From assembly GCA_022419385.1 (NCBI GenBank), contig JAJUBI010000008.1, positions 806,001 to 870,000 of the forward strand: DNA of 64,000 nucleotides, in the 5' to 3' direction. Source of the stretch: Paraconiothyrium sp. Pb-2020 (Eukaryota; Ascomycota; Dothideomycetes; Pleosporales; Didymosphaeriaceae). Of the stretch, positions 46,925-56,701 are shown piece by piece. Position 1 is the stretch's first letter. Each line of letters begins with the position of its first letter. A program made the position numbers and the translations under genes. Below the pieces are notes generated by a model. It was not told the DNA's origin and ran no database searches. It saw only the letters and a list, made by a program, of their open reading frames with translations.

Positions 46925-47967
46925 CTAATGATGGCTAGTTGGCGGCATGTGCTGCAGTTCAACAGGGTTTTGGGGGTAAGATGCGTGGTCTGAGTACGCT
47001 GTACCATCTGAGAACGGATTCGTAGGTTCAAAGCGTTCTGGGGGAGATGCCATCCACGAACTTCGATGATCGTGAGGTTCGTTCCTCATTGGCTCAAACA
47101 CTCCTGGAGCTCCAGAGATTGGACGTGGAACAGCATGCCCTCTATACTCTTCCGGATGCTTTGTATCGACAGCTTGCGCGTGTCCGATCGCATTATACTT
47201 GGTCTTCTTGCGCCAGTGGAGCACGGCGAATACTGCCAGAGTGACCAATATCCCAACCGCTGCGAATACACCAATTGCGATTCCAATCTTGACCGCAGCA
47301 GACATCTGTCTCTCCACCTCTGGGTCTTTGGTATACGTTTTGGTTGATCCAGGTACTACGTTCGCGGGACTTGTACGTTCAGGACGGGCGACTCTCGTTT
47401 GGTCGGTCGCAGTCATTGATGGCCGGAAAGCGCTTGTTGCGGTGGCGGTCGCTTGGTCATCGTTCGGTTCTTCCGACAATGTCTGATTGAACTTCTTGCC
47501 GCAATCCTCGACATCTTCGCCCTAAACTGTTGTCAGCTCATGTTCAATCGAACGAGGCTAACGTACGTACATCAGCACAGCAAAAAGCGATGTTCTCGTT
47601 TGTGTAGGCGCAGTAGAAATCCTTGTAGCAACTTGCTGTGTATTATTAGCCGGTTGCTACTTGTCGTACGGGTCCTTGGGCACGCACTCCCATACTTGTC
47701 CTTGCAGCACGTCTCTTCCCTTTTCGGCTCGTAGCAAATGTTGCTCAGCTTATCCGATGACTCGCACAGCTTTGTTCCTACATTGTCTTCATCCGGAGAA
47801 GAGTTGCAAGCTGCGCATGAGGTTGCATTTTGATCCGCGCAGATCTCGAAAATGGGGTCGTAGGACTCGGTGCTATTCTCCCCTTGATAACTCCACCAAA
47901 ACGTCTTCGCAGTAGTCAATGGCACCGAAGTTGCGGCAAGATACACGACTAGGAGGGACGCGAACAT
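46925..47967 (-). CDS. Cys-rich type I membrane protein, 313 aa
   Basis: Three exons on the minus strand: 47967..47688, 47635..47571 and 47521..46925. A signal peptide (MFASLLVVYLAATSVPLTTA) precedes an ectodomain of about 110 residues. This has many cysteines (ICADQNATSCAACNSS, LCESSDKLSNICYEPKREE, CCKDKYG, SCYKDFYCAYT, IAFCCADGEDVEDCG) and several N-glycosylation sites. Then come a Thr/Ser linker, one transmembrane helix (IGIAIGVFAAVGILVTLAVF) and a basic-starting cytoplasmic tail (RKKTKYNAIGH) ending PTSHH. This is the layout of fungal cell-surface sensors or receptors. I recognise no WSC or other named domain. The exon that adds SCYKDFYC was found by splice phase. Confidence 0.8.
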
Positions 47968-48731
47968 TGTAAAAGGCACCTCTAGCCACACGGTACTAGG
48001 CGAGTGTCTGTGTAGAGAGGAATCAACGGACGCGAAGATACGGCGAGGGCAACGCCTAGCAATAAACACTGTGCACGATGCAGCGCCATAGCCTTGGTGC
48101 TAACCTTGGCACACATGAAGCCGCCCCTATCCATGCTTGTTATTGCTTGTGAGGTCCGGCGATTTGTGGCTGCTATGGAGCTCAGCTAGGTACCAGCTGG
48201 AGGCCTGGACTGAAGCAGTCATGCCGGCGCGAAATTTGGCCAGCGCGACTCAGATCAAAAGGTGGCGCATGGATGTTTGAGCGTCGTCGAAGCTTTTTAG
48301 GGTAGGATTAGCGCAGACCAGAGCAGTTATTGGGATTTAGTGCGGAAGTTCGGAGAACCAGATTGGTTGAAGCATGAAATGGGGGCTAAAGAAAGCGTGC
48401 CCAGACGGAAGGCCTTAGTCGAGGCCAATCGTTATTGCTGCAACGCCAACGCACAGCATCGCAGCTTCGATCCATATACTGTTGTTGTCAGCTTTTTGTT
48501 GCACCCCAGCATGGCCCACTGAATCTATTACCATTTTTCCTTGGGCAGTTTTCTTCATCAAGTAGTAGAAGGGTTCGGCTATATCCTCGAAGAACTCACA
48601 TTGACCGGAGTTAACCATTACCGGAATCGAGGAACGAAGAACGATAATGCCGCCCAATACTGGTGGGTCAATCTACATGCTAAAAAGCTTCCTTGAACTC
48701 AAAAGACAGAACTCGCTAAGTACACTTGTGT
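47968..48731. other. Intergenic, no gene seen
   Basis: This holds the promoter of the Cys-rich membrane protein and the 3' flank of the FSH1-like gene. Only short frames occur. Confidence 0.5.
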
Positions 48732-49613
48732 TCATCGAACAAAAGTCCAAGATGGCCGTCGGTCCACAGTCCAAGTCACCTCTACCTCATTTTGTTCTGC
48801 AACATCATAGATCGCGCCAACGACCCGTTCCACAGTGTCGCTCTTGATTGGTATCCTGTGTGTTCCCTCCCACTCGATCAACGTCGTCTTGCCTTGCTCG
48901 CAATACTCTTTATACAGCTTGCGGTGCAAATGCAGTCCAGCATCCGCCATGCCATGAACGTGAATTGTCGGTTGTCTCAATATATCCGCTTCATCTACAT
49001 CTTTCACGAATTGGAACCCTTCCGAGAGATCTGCAGCGCTCACCAGCGCCTTGCTCGTGAGCAAGCTGGGATTGAGGTTGGATAGCGGCGCCCGACCTGC
49101 TAGCAATATACCGAATCTCCAGTTCAAGCCTGCTATACCGATTGGCCCAGTGTCCCATTCAGCCCTGTCCTCTCGCGCTGCTTTCTCTTCTCTAGCTTGT
49201 TGTTCTAACAGAAGACTCGCGCTCAGCTTCGCTCCTTGACTGAACCCCATCAGTCCGACCCATTCGCCCTTGCCGCCCTCTCGATCGTCATCTTCCATGG
49301 CCGTTCGTATTGAGTATCCTATCTCATCTATACAACTCTCTGCATCTATTTCGGTATGCTCAGGCAGCCATCGCAACCACCGTCGAAACGGCGCATACGA
49401 GCCGTATACTTGTATAATATCTTCGTGGGGATCGCAGAAGAATGGGCCATCTGCCCAGACGAGGCGGAACGAATGTTGTAGGTGGCGAATGAGCGAGCGC
49501 GACTGAGCTTTGAAAATGGCAGCATTGACACCACCGCCATGGAGACAGAGGATGCGCGGAAGGTGATTGGAGTCAGGTACGTGGGTAGGAATCCCGGATC
49601 CCGGTATCGGCAT
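48732..49613 (-). CDS. FSH1-type serine hydrolase, 293 aa
   Basis: Single-exon alpha/beta-hydrolase of the FSH1 family. The oxyanion-side motif RILCLHGGGVNAAIF (about residues 20-34) is followed by VWADGPFFCDPHED, which is typical of fungal members. The nucleophile elbow is GLMGFSQGAKLSASLL (Ser near residue 126). The catalytic His lies in EWEGTHRIP (near 257), and an Asp candidate is in HVHGMADAG. Fungal members hydrolyse esters or thioesters; some, like LovG, release polyketides from their synthases. No polyketide synthase lies in this window, so that role is not supported. Cytosolic, no signal peptide. The triad appears complete. Confidence 0.88.
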   Translation of the reverse strand: MPIPGSGIPTHVPDSNHLPRILCLHGGGVNAAIFKAQSRSLIRHLQHSFRLVWADGPFFCDPHEDIIQVYGSYAPFRRWLRWLPEHTEIDAESCIDEIGYSIRTAMEDDDREGGKGEWVGLMGFSQGAKLSASLLLEQQAREEKAAREDRAEWDTGPIGIAGLNWRFGILLAGRAPLSNLNPSLLTSKALVSAADLSEGFQFVKDVDEADILRQPTIHVHGMADAGLHLHRKLYKEYCEQGKTTLIEWEGTHRIPIKSDTVERVVGAIYDVAEQNEVEVTWTVDRRPSWTFVR

Positions 49614-50648
49614 ATCTAGAGATCGTGTCGTTCCTGTAATGGCAGTTACTTGGACGGTTCAACAGTTCTCGTCAGGAACGGAGAGAAGCTGAGTTAGATA
49701 ACAAAGGCACAGAAGTACGGTTAGCGGAACGGTAGATGTGCTACAGCTAAATGTTTCAGAGCTCCAATCAATGTTGGTTCCGTCATGGTTAACTCGGTCG
49801 GGTAGCTGTTGGTTCATCTCGGAGTCCGACGGGTGTCTGGTACTAGGGGCGCTTTCATCAGGCGTCGCGATACCCTGTGCCGAGACCAGCCGTTCATGCT
49901 AAAATCTGCCTATCAATAATGGCATCGCTCGCCGCATCTTTATTCAGGTCTTGCTGCTGAAATGGCTGGCGTGGGAAGCGGCAGCGAAGATGTTTCAGGG
50001 AGGAGAGCGGGGCCGAGGGTGGCTAAATACAGCAACAACGCTACGCCTGAAGTGAAGCCGACCTTCGCTCCACCCTTGTTCCTGGATGCTACCAACACTC
50101 TTCGCTTGTTAGTCAAACAGCTCTTTACTATTGTGACAGACCAGGAGATACGCCGTAGCGTATTACAACATACTCCAGCATTGGGACCGTAATAATTTGT
50201 CAGACAGTGCACCTGAACACTCTCAATTGCCGAACAACAGCTCTTGGCATCCCCTCTGGTTGAAGCATGGCTAATGTATACTTCGACGTTCTGGGAACAA
50301 ACCCCAATATCCGTCACAATGGCTTTTGGCCCGTGATCAATGCGCAAGATCGTGACCACAAGGAAGGCGCCGTCTAGCCCTCCCCCGCATAGTTACTCTC
50401 AACGTCGCTGTTGACAGAGCACCAAGAAAATTATCTTAGCGACTTAAAATAGAACTACGATTTCAGAATGCAGACAGTGAGAACTTCTTCCCTATTGCAT
50501 CATCTTCACAGGGACTCTGGGAGAGTCGTTTCTACACCTATTCATACATTCGTTGAAGGTGCACATATCGAATATCTTACGATGTTGAGATCCTTCTTTA
50601 AATTCTCTCTAGGCTCTCACACTCTCAGAATGAAGTGCCGCTTATCTT
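49614..50648. other. Intergenic with one doubtful Cys-patterned frame
   Basis: A minus-strand frame (49940..50359) has an odd C, CC, C, CC, C cysteine order but no signal peptide; it is discussed as a finding and not called as a gene. The rest is the 5' flank of the FSH1-like gene and the 3' flank of the small secreted gene. Confidence 0.4.
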
Positions 50649-50973
50649 TTAACAAGCGAATTTCTGTTTCGTAACCCAATCGCACATAACCTTGCCGACA
50701 CAATTACAGCATTTGCAAGCCTACTCAACTTGTTAATAACTCGACTCTAGAGACGTGATCTAGACATACCCGCTTCTTCTTCTCTGTATCATCTTTGCCT
50801 TCGATGCATTGCAGTGTCTGGGCGTTCTGAAACCGGTTCTTGTTGTAGCAGGCGTTGGCGTTGATCACACCTGCGCACTCATCTGTTCGGACTAACTCTG
50901 CAGTGCACTCAGGGTACGATTGTGCGAATGACATCGACACGCACATTGCAAGTAGACCAAGCGAGACCTTCAT
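50649..50973 (-). CDS. Ten-cysteine small secreted protein, 91 aa
   Basis: Two exons on the minus strand, 50973..50770 and 50720..50649. A 49-nt intron (GTATGT donor, branch-like TTATTAACA, TTGAGTAG acceptor) joins them in phase 0. MKVSLGLLAMCVSMSFA is a signal peptide, cleaved probably before QSYPEC. The mature chain of about 74 residues has ten cysteines, in PECT, DECA, ANACY, LQCI, RACKCCNC, VMCDW and KFAC; an even number would allow five disulfides. The second exon, only 24 codons, carries six of them. Without the splice the frame ends in unrelated codons, so the exon is supported by its cysteines. Small, secreted and Cys-rich is the usual profile of fungal effectors or antimicrobial proteins. 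No family is recognised. Confidence 0.8.
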
Positions 50974-51700
50974 TTTTGCGAGATATCGAAAATATTTTGT
51001 GCAAGAAGCTTGTTGAGCGGATGCTGAGAGAACGTAGGCGTTGCCGCACGAATTCGTGTGGTTGAATCTATCTAAATATGCTCGGAATGACAACAACGAC
51101 GTGTGATAAGGCTCTTAGAATATTGCCGAAGCTGCAGGTCACACCAGACGAGAACGTGGCAGTAATCCGGGCACTTTGATTTCCTGGTGCGATGAGGGTC
51201 GGTACCATCTGCCCGCTCGTTCAAATACCAGCGCGACACCCTTTGCCACGGTAAGGGTAAGGCGATGATCTTCATCAAGTGATACAAGAAAGGACATGAT
51301 GGGACTGTATTGGTCAAGTCAGTCTACATTCTCGGCATCAAAGCTCGCATTGGTCATGTCCCAATATCGATCTATATTAACCCCAACTCCCGAAACCAGT
51401 TTGCCGCTCGACGTGTGCAACAACATGAGCAGGCAATCTACTGCGAAAGCAGACTAATTTACACTTCTCCGTCAGTGCGTCAGCGAGACGGCAACTGAAG
51501 TTGACGCTTATCGTCACTGCCCAGATTGATAACTACAATGTGCAACCGTCTTCAACTCTTGATCTCCATTTATTAGAGTATAGCTTCGCACTTCGACCAT
51601 GCACTGTTAGGTCACTGACTTCATTCACTCTAGGTTACAGTCGAATACAAGACTGTCGTAGTGCTTGAACGTATAATTACGTTATTGTGCTTCTACTTCC
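50974..51700. other. Intergenic, divergent promoters
   Basis: This lies between two divergent secreted-protein genes (the ten-Cys protein and the DUF1996 protein). No gene is seen. Both promoters must lie here, so shared regulation is possible but unshown. Confidence 0.45.
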
Positions 51701-52967
51701 ATGATGAAGTACGCCTTCATCGCCGCCCTAGGGCTACTTGCCCCGGCCGACGCACTGCTCCGCTTCGGCTGTGCAAAGTCATCAATTCAGCGTCTCGACC
51801 CGTTGGTCAACCCCGGCCAGAGCCCTTCGCCACATTTACATCAGATTATCGGAGGCAACTCTTTCAACATTTCAATGGATCCAACAACTCATGATCTCGT
51901 GAAAGGCTCTACATGCACTAGTTGCCAGTTCAGCGAGGACTTGGTGAGTTTGAAAAACGATGTGCACAACCTTTACTAACAAGGGAACAGTAAGTTTGAA
52001 ATCACCTTGGGAGTGTTCAAAAAAGATGTTCCCAAATTTTTCAAGAGCTTTAAGATCGTGCTCGTCTATTAGCGATGCTGATCATACCATAGCTCGAACT
52101 ATTGGACTGCTGTTCTGTATTTCAAGGCCAAGAATGGTACCTTCAAGCGCGTCCCTCAACGCCCCCAACAGGGTATCGAAAGCACCCAAGGTGGCATGAT
52201 GGTCTACTACATGTCCGATGCGCTCTTCGACACCGCACAGAAGTCTAAAGTCACAGCCTTCAAACCGGGATTCCGCATGCTCGTCGGAAATGTCAATTAC
52301 AACAACCGCGAGGAGGCTCGCAACTTCCGCCAGCTCACCTATATCTGCATGCAGAATGAAGGTACCCGCGAACCGGAGACGATCAACTTCCCCGATAAGC
52401 CATGCCCTGCAGGTATCATGGCTAACCACCGTTTTCCAACTTGTTGGGATGGGACGAACGTCGACTCGCCTAACCACCAAGTAAGAGATCAAGTCATATT
52501 ACGCGACATGCTCAAATACTGACGCATCAGGACCACGTTGCATATCCCGAGTCCGGTACTTTTGAATCAGGAGGACCCTGCCCTAAGACGCACCCGGTGC
52601 GCCTCCCGCAGATCCTGCTCGAAACGGTCTGGGACACCAAGGCATTCAATAACAAGGCAGATTGGCCCTCTGATGGCAGCCAGCCGTTCGTGTGGAGCAG
52701 TGGTGACAGCACCGGTTACTCTTCGCATGCGGACTATCTCTTTGGGTGGAAAGATGACAGCTTGCAGAAGCATCTCGATGGTCACACGTATGTTACCGCG
52801 CCGACGTTGAAGACGCAGAGCATCGCAGCGCAAAACAAGTGTACTGTCAAGGATATGGTGGGCGAGGATTACGATAGCTGTAAGTTCGTACTCTTCGTGA
52901 ATTGTTCAGGTACTGACGGTGCGATACAGGGCTGAAGGCTTTGCCAGGTAACGTTCAGGTCAAATAG
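51701..52967 (+). CDS. DUF1996 secreted protein with a one-base splice-phase conflict
   Basis: Exons 51701..51943, 52093..52480, 52531..52879 and 52930..52967. A signal peptide (MMKYAFIAALGLLAPADALL) leads into the DUF1996 fold: RLDPLVNPGQSPSPHLHQII, GGNSF, CTSCQFSEDL, then SNYWTAVLYFKAKNGT, GGMMVYYM and FPTCWDGTNVDSPNH. The last exon ends LPGNVQVK. The exon 1 donor reads TTG-GTGAGT, which leaves phase 0, while exon 2 needs two leading bases (acceptor TAG, then C-TCG-AAC). Relatives read EDFSNYW here, so one extra base seems present, unless a micro-exon (for example within 52015-52028) corrects it. Fungal DUF1996 proteins are secreted and of uncertain function. Apart from this junction the gene looks intact. 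Confidence 0.78.
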
Positions 52968-53777
52968 ATGGAAGACTTGCTTTGAAGAATGACCCACTCT
53001 GGTGCATGGACTGCTGTAGCTTGTCGTACTCATTCAACTTTCAATGTAACCTTTCATATAATTGCCGTCTTGCAACGTCATTAGTACGTCTGCTGCCATG
53101 TATTCTGCCGTTGGTGCATACAGACTGGATGTACTTGAGCATCTCCATCACACGGCGCACCCCAATTACCCTCAAGGCGCCTACGAGTATTGCACGTGCG
53201 GTGCCGTTGACGTTTAGTTAAGTAGTCTTGCAGCGTAACCGAACAACGGCACCGTAGTCTCTTGCAATGCATCGCACATACCGATGAAAGGTCTTCATGA
53301 AACTATACAGCGCATCGAGAAGCTCAGCTGTCAAATCAAAGCTGCCTGGAATTCGTACGGAGGGAGAGTCGCGCGGCGCGCTCGAGATTCTGGTCGCACC
53401 GAATCCCTGGAAAATTGAGTGGCCAATTCGGCTAACCTGGGTTGGGCGCCACGAGGAATACGATTGATAGCCGCGCTCCGTCATGTCAAACCAGAGTCGT
53501 CATGTATCATCTTATGCAAGAACCATCGTCAATAATAAAGAAGTAATGTCTGCCCTGATGGAATTCGCTCAACAGTGCGCTAATTTACGGCCCCACTGAC
53601 TCAAGCGAACGGTCTCAACATCCATGGTCCAATGAGTCGTTTTGCCGTGGCCCAAGCTCCCATTCGATGTTCCAAGGAATTCGTTCAGGTAAGATTTCTT
53701 GTGATCACGACTCTAGTTCACCACGCATTCTGCTATAATAATGTTCTATTGGCAATTGTCTCCATCAATCAAGCAAC
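52968..53777. other. Intergenic, no gene seen
   Basis: This lies between the DUF1996 gene and the tRNA gene. Short frames only. The last 100 bases are the upstream region of the tRNA gene, whose promoter elements are internal. Confidence 0.5.
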
Positions 53778-53887
53778 GGTCTTATGGTCTAGTGGTATGA
53801 TTCTCGCTTAGGGAAATCACGTAACAGTGATTTCAAGCTCCTGAGCACGTTTGCGAGAGGCCCCGCGTTCGAATCGCGGTAAGACCC
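53778..53887 (+). tRNA. trnP-AGG: tRNA-Pro (anticodon AGG) with a 38-nt intron
   Basis: Acceptor stem GGTCTTA (53778-53784) pairs with TAAGACC (53880-53886), and C53887 is the discriminator. The D arm contains TAGTGGTA (A box). The anticodon stem CTCGC (53803-53807) pairs with GCGAG (53853-53857). The loop reads TTAGGG, intron, T, so the anticodon is AGG (53810-53812). The T arm CCGCG-TTCGAAT-CGCGG supplies the B box. The intron (53814..53851) starts one base after the anticodon, as usual, and contains its own hairpin, AAATCAC against GTGATTT. The sequence closely resembles fungal proline tRNAs. Confidence 0.95.
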
Positions 53888-54956
53888 GTTCCAGCTGCTT
53901 CAGCGGTTCCTTTTTGCCCTTGCAGGGACCTCCGGGCTCCTCATTGCCCCCGGATTGTTAATACCGCACTGACACGTCCGTTCTCTATTACTTGCTTTTA
54001 TTCTTTTTCTACTTTGGGCCCGAACCCGGCGAAGGTTGAAGACTTGGCGCCTTATTCGCGCTGCATCCACCGCATCAAACGTGCAGCGACGGTTCAGTCT
54101 TCCAAACTTACAGCTGGACACCTTTCGTCGTATTGTAAGATGGCTACAATACTCATACTGCCTCGGTCCGACCCCCAATATCCACCCAGCACATGTGTAT
54201 GGTACAGGGGAATGAGCGGACGACCCTCCGTTGACCCGTTTCGAACGATCGTCGGGAACTCTACGTGTCAAGCGACTGTGATCTACAGCATCAAGCTCGA
54301 ACGTCAAGCCGTTCACCACTGCCAACGTTGTCGTCAAATGTCTTAGCAGTAGAACAGCTGCAGCAGTATTGAGACTGAAAGTGCGCTCTGATTGACATGA
54401 CTATGGCTGCTGGTACTCTTGCCGCATAGATGTCGGTCCGCTGCTGCCATCTCCACAAATGACACAGCAACAATATACGAAACTTTACAAAAGCGCACAA
54501 AACTATCTCCAAAAAGGAAACTTTTCACTGGAATCACTCTGGCACATACCACCTCTTGGTCTGAAAGAGTTGAAAGGCTTACTTGAGCTGCTATAGAAAT
54601 GTTGTAATACACTCTGCTTAAAGCAATGGTGCAAAACGAGGGGAAAGTCAGTATTGAACAGAAGGGATAGTCACCAGTGCGAAGAGGTGGTAGCCGCATA
54701 GACCTGAAGAAACTGATAGAATGGGCACTTGACTGATATCATATAGAATACGCTCCACAATTTTATTTCTCTGATCTAAATGGGTAACTGGGCGTCCATA
54801 GACTACTTCTCGTTTCTACATTACTGCATTCCTACTCAAAGCTATGTCCACGGCATTCACTTTCCCGGTCTAATTTCCACCAATCGTCTAAGGACATGAG
54901 GTCAAATTCATCTGGGTACCTCTCCCATGCGGTTACGCTTACAACTGTACAAGTAT
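53888..54956. other. Intergenic, no supported gene
   Basis: A 145-codon minus-strand frame (53900..54337) is basic and without recognisable features; I reject it. The remainder is the 3' flank of the minus-strand paralogue to the right. Confidence 0.45.
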
Positions 54957-55892
54957 TCAAATAGAGTTGCGTCTAGACGAGCGGCCAGATCCCATCCAGA
55001 GCAAGCCTTGGGGATCCCAGTCAGTTTCTTGAGCATCCTCAGAAGTTGTCCCTTCAACTTCTTGAGATTGTCCAGAAGTCGTCTCCATGCTTTCTTGAGG
55101 CGTGTCATCCCACCCCACCCTTCCTTCGGGCAACAGTGTCGCTGCGCTTGGGTCTATACGCATTGAGGCCCACTTCAGTTCGAGTTGTCGATCGGTATCT
55201 CCAGGCTTTCTTTCGGTCGTGGCCAACAGTTGCTGCCTGCTGATTTCCGCTTCAGGGCAGTCTCTCGTATAGTCAGGCTCATCGGAGACTTTGTACACGT
55301 CTGGCACCCAGGCTTTTGTATCTTTTAAAGCTTCGTCTAACTTGTCCCTGGTTGCTTTCACCGCGGGGAGAATCTGCCTATATATGTTGAAAATCCTTAT
55401 GAATATAATGTGATCACCTTGGTCTCCGCCTACGGACTCTTCGGCGCGAAAGGCATGAGCGAGCCAATTACGTGCCTCTGTCATGCTCTGACTCCGCAGT
55501 CCGCTTTCGTGAGAGGAGATGATATTCCATAGCGAGTGGGCGTAGCGCACACGCGGAAGGGAAACTTGCTCGCAACGCCACCGTTCCATCATGGATATCA
55601 GCACCGAAGCAACTGTGTGCTTCATGAATACGTATTCGCGGTCTTTAGGATCATTGGAAGCCATCAAGACCTGATTGTACGCATTGCCGTGGCCCGCTGG
55701 AGCCTGTGGGTGAGGTTCCGCCATTCTGTGCTTCTCTATCAAGGCGCAACTTCCTACTATATCGTTGTGCCACGCTACTAAAGATACCCGCAATTTCTTG
55801 GCTTGCGAGTATTTGACGAACCCTCTACACACCATGTTGTACAGCTCCTGGCCCGAAAACTGGTTGCTATCGATGGTGTTCAAACGAGACAT
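54957..55892 (-). CDS. Unknown-family protein, downstream part after an in-frame TGA, 311 aa
   Basis: Minus-strand frame starting MSRLNTIDSNQFSGQELY and ending SGRSSRRNSI. The same frame is open upstream to an ATG at 56372, except for one TGA at 55955-55953, so the ancestral gene was probably about 471 codons. The body is helical: RGFVKYSQAKKLRVSLV, EYVFMKHTVASVLISMMERW, TEARNWLAHAF, and IFNIYRQILPAVKATRDKLD. The tail is acidic and Ser/Thr-rich. It aligns by eye with the neighbouring gene at 56702..57706 (SLWN, then ARNWLAHAF against CRNYFSHSF, then a shared helix and an AW-V/K motif). I recognise no known domain. Cytosolic or nuclear by default. Confidence 0.7.
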   Translation of the reverse strand: MSRLNTIDSNQFSGQELYNMVCRGFVKYSQAKKLRVSLVAWHNDIVGSCALIEKHRMAEPHPQAPAGHGNAYNQVLMASNDPKDREYVFMKHTVASVLISMMERWRCEQVSLPRVRYAHSLWNIISSHESGLRSQSMTEARNWLAHAFRAEESVGGDQGDHIIFIRIFNIYRQILPAVKATRDKLDEALKDTKAWVPDVYKVSDEPDYTRDCPEAEISRQQLLATTERKPGDTDRQLELKWASMRIDPSAATLLPEGRVGWDDTPQESMETTSGQSQEVEGTTSEDAQETDWDPQGLLWMGSGRSSRRNSI

Positions 55893-55900
55893 GTGTATTG

Positions 55901-56158
55901 ACTTCGATTTAAGGCGACAGAGTGATCTCTTTACTTTGATCAGAGCACCTTTTCACGTCTTTGGAGAAGTCTCTCCAGATTTGGAGACATCGTTTCGGTT
56001 TCGGTTGAGAGCGTTCCGCACACTGAGTGACTTCGATCCAAGGCGAAAGAGTGATTTCTTTACTTTGACCAGAGCACCGTTCCACATCTTTGGAGAATTT
56101 CCCCCAGATCTGGAGGCGTGGTTTCGGTTGAGGGCGTTCCGCATACTGAGTGACTTCC
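55901..56158 (-). repeat. 129-bp in-frame tandem repeat
   Basis: Two adjacent copies begin ACTTCGAT at 55901 and 56030, exactly 129 bases (43 codons) apart, and remain about 85-90 % alike by eye. The second copy has a 6-base deletion (one TTTCGG unit). The copies encode a basic segment with KVKKSLFRL and VRNALNRN. The exact codon multiple keeps the frame, showing that the duplication arose in coding DNA. Confidence 0.85.
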
Positions 56159-56372
56159 TACTGCTTGTGTTGGTCGATGTCTCAAGGTCACTGGACGTAT
56201 CGTGTTCATCACAGAGGTTCGGATGTTGAACTGGTTGACTCTCGTCCAGAGTCGTTGGATGAAGGAGCAATGCGCGTACACGATCTTGAGCGGTAAAATC
56301 TTGCTTCATTAGACCAGAAGCGCCGTGATCAGAGCGATTGGGAGTTTGCTCGTCAGGATTGTGGGAAGTCAT
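55953..56372 (-). pseudogene. Upstream part of the broken paralogue, ends at TGA
   Basis: Same frame as 55892..54957. It starts MTSHNPDEQTPNRSDHG and runs through two copies of a 43-residue unit (KSLSMRNALNRN, SPKMWNGALVKVKKSLFRLG) to a TGA at 55955-55953. The second copy has the stop where the first has Trp (KMWNGAL against KT-stop-KGAL), so the stop is a derived change from TGG. Whether it disables the gene or leaves translation to restart at the ATG at 55892 is unknown. An upstream in-frame extension to 56549 looks non-coding, because it contains a TATA-like element. Confidence 0.6.
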
Positions 56373-56701
56373 GACTGCTCTTCGTTGATTGGAACGAAAG
56401 TCTCGAAGACGAGGCGGAGGTCGTAGATGGTCTGAATTCGGTGGAAGAGGCTTGGGATGTGGGGTTGATAATGAAATTGGGCGAGTGGAGAATATATACA
56501 AGAAAAGAGCAAAATGTTTATATAGAAATGCGAAATGGTTTATTTTCAAATGGAAGTGCGCAAGCGCCGCACGAGCCCTGCTCTGGGTGGCCCTAGGACC
56601 ATGCGGATTAACAGTGAAAGGGGATGCCCAGTGCTGTCCTGCAGCATTGGTTGAAAGTCAGCAAGTATGTATGCGCCACGATCAAGACGTGGGCTGTTGG
56701 C
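56373..56701. promoter_or_regulatory. Promoter region with TATA-like elements
   Basis: This lies between the two tandem paralogues. On the minus strand a CTATATAAAC element (about 56525-56516) lies about 150 bases upstream of the ATG at 56372, and a TATATATT lies nearer at about 56490. A TATA box suggests regulated, not constitutive, transcription. Confidence 0.45.

Noticed and set aside
53900..54337. 145-codon minus-strand ORF right of the tRNA
   Set aside because: Highly basic and unpatterned, without recognised motifs.
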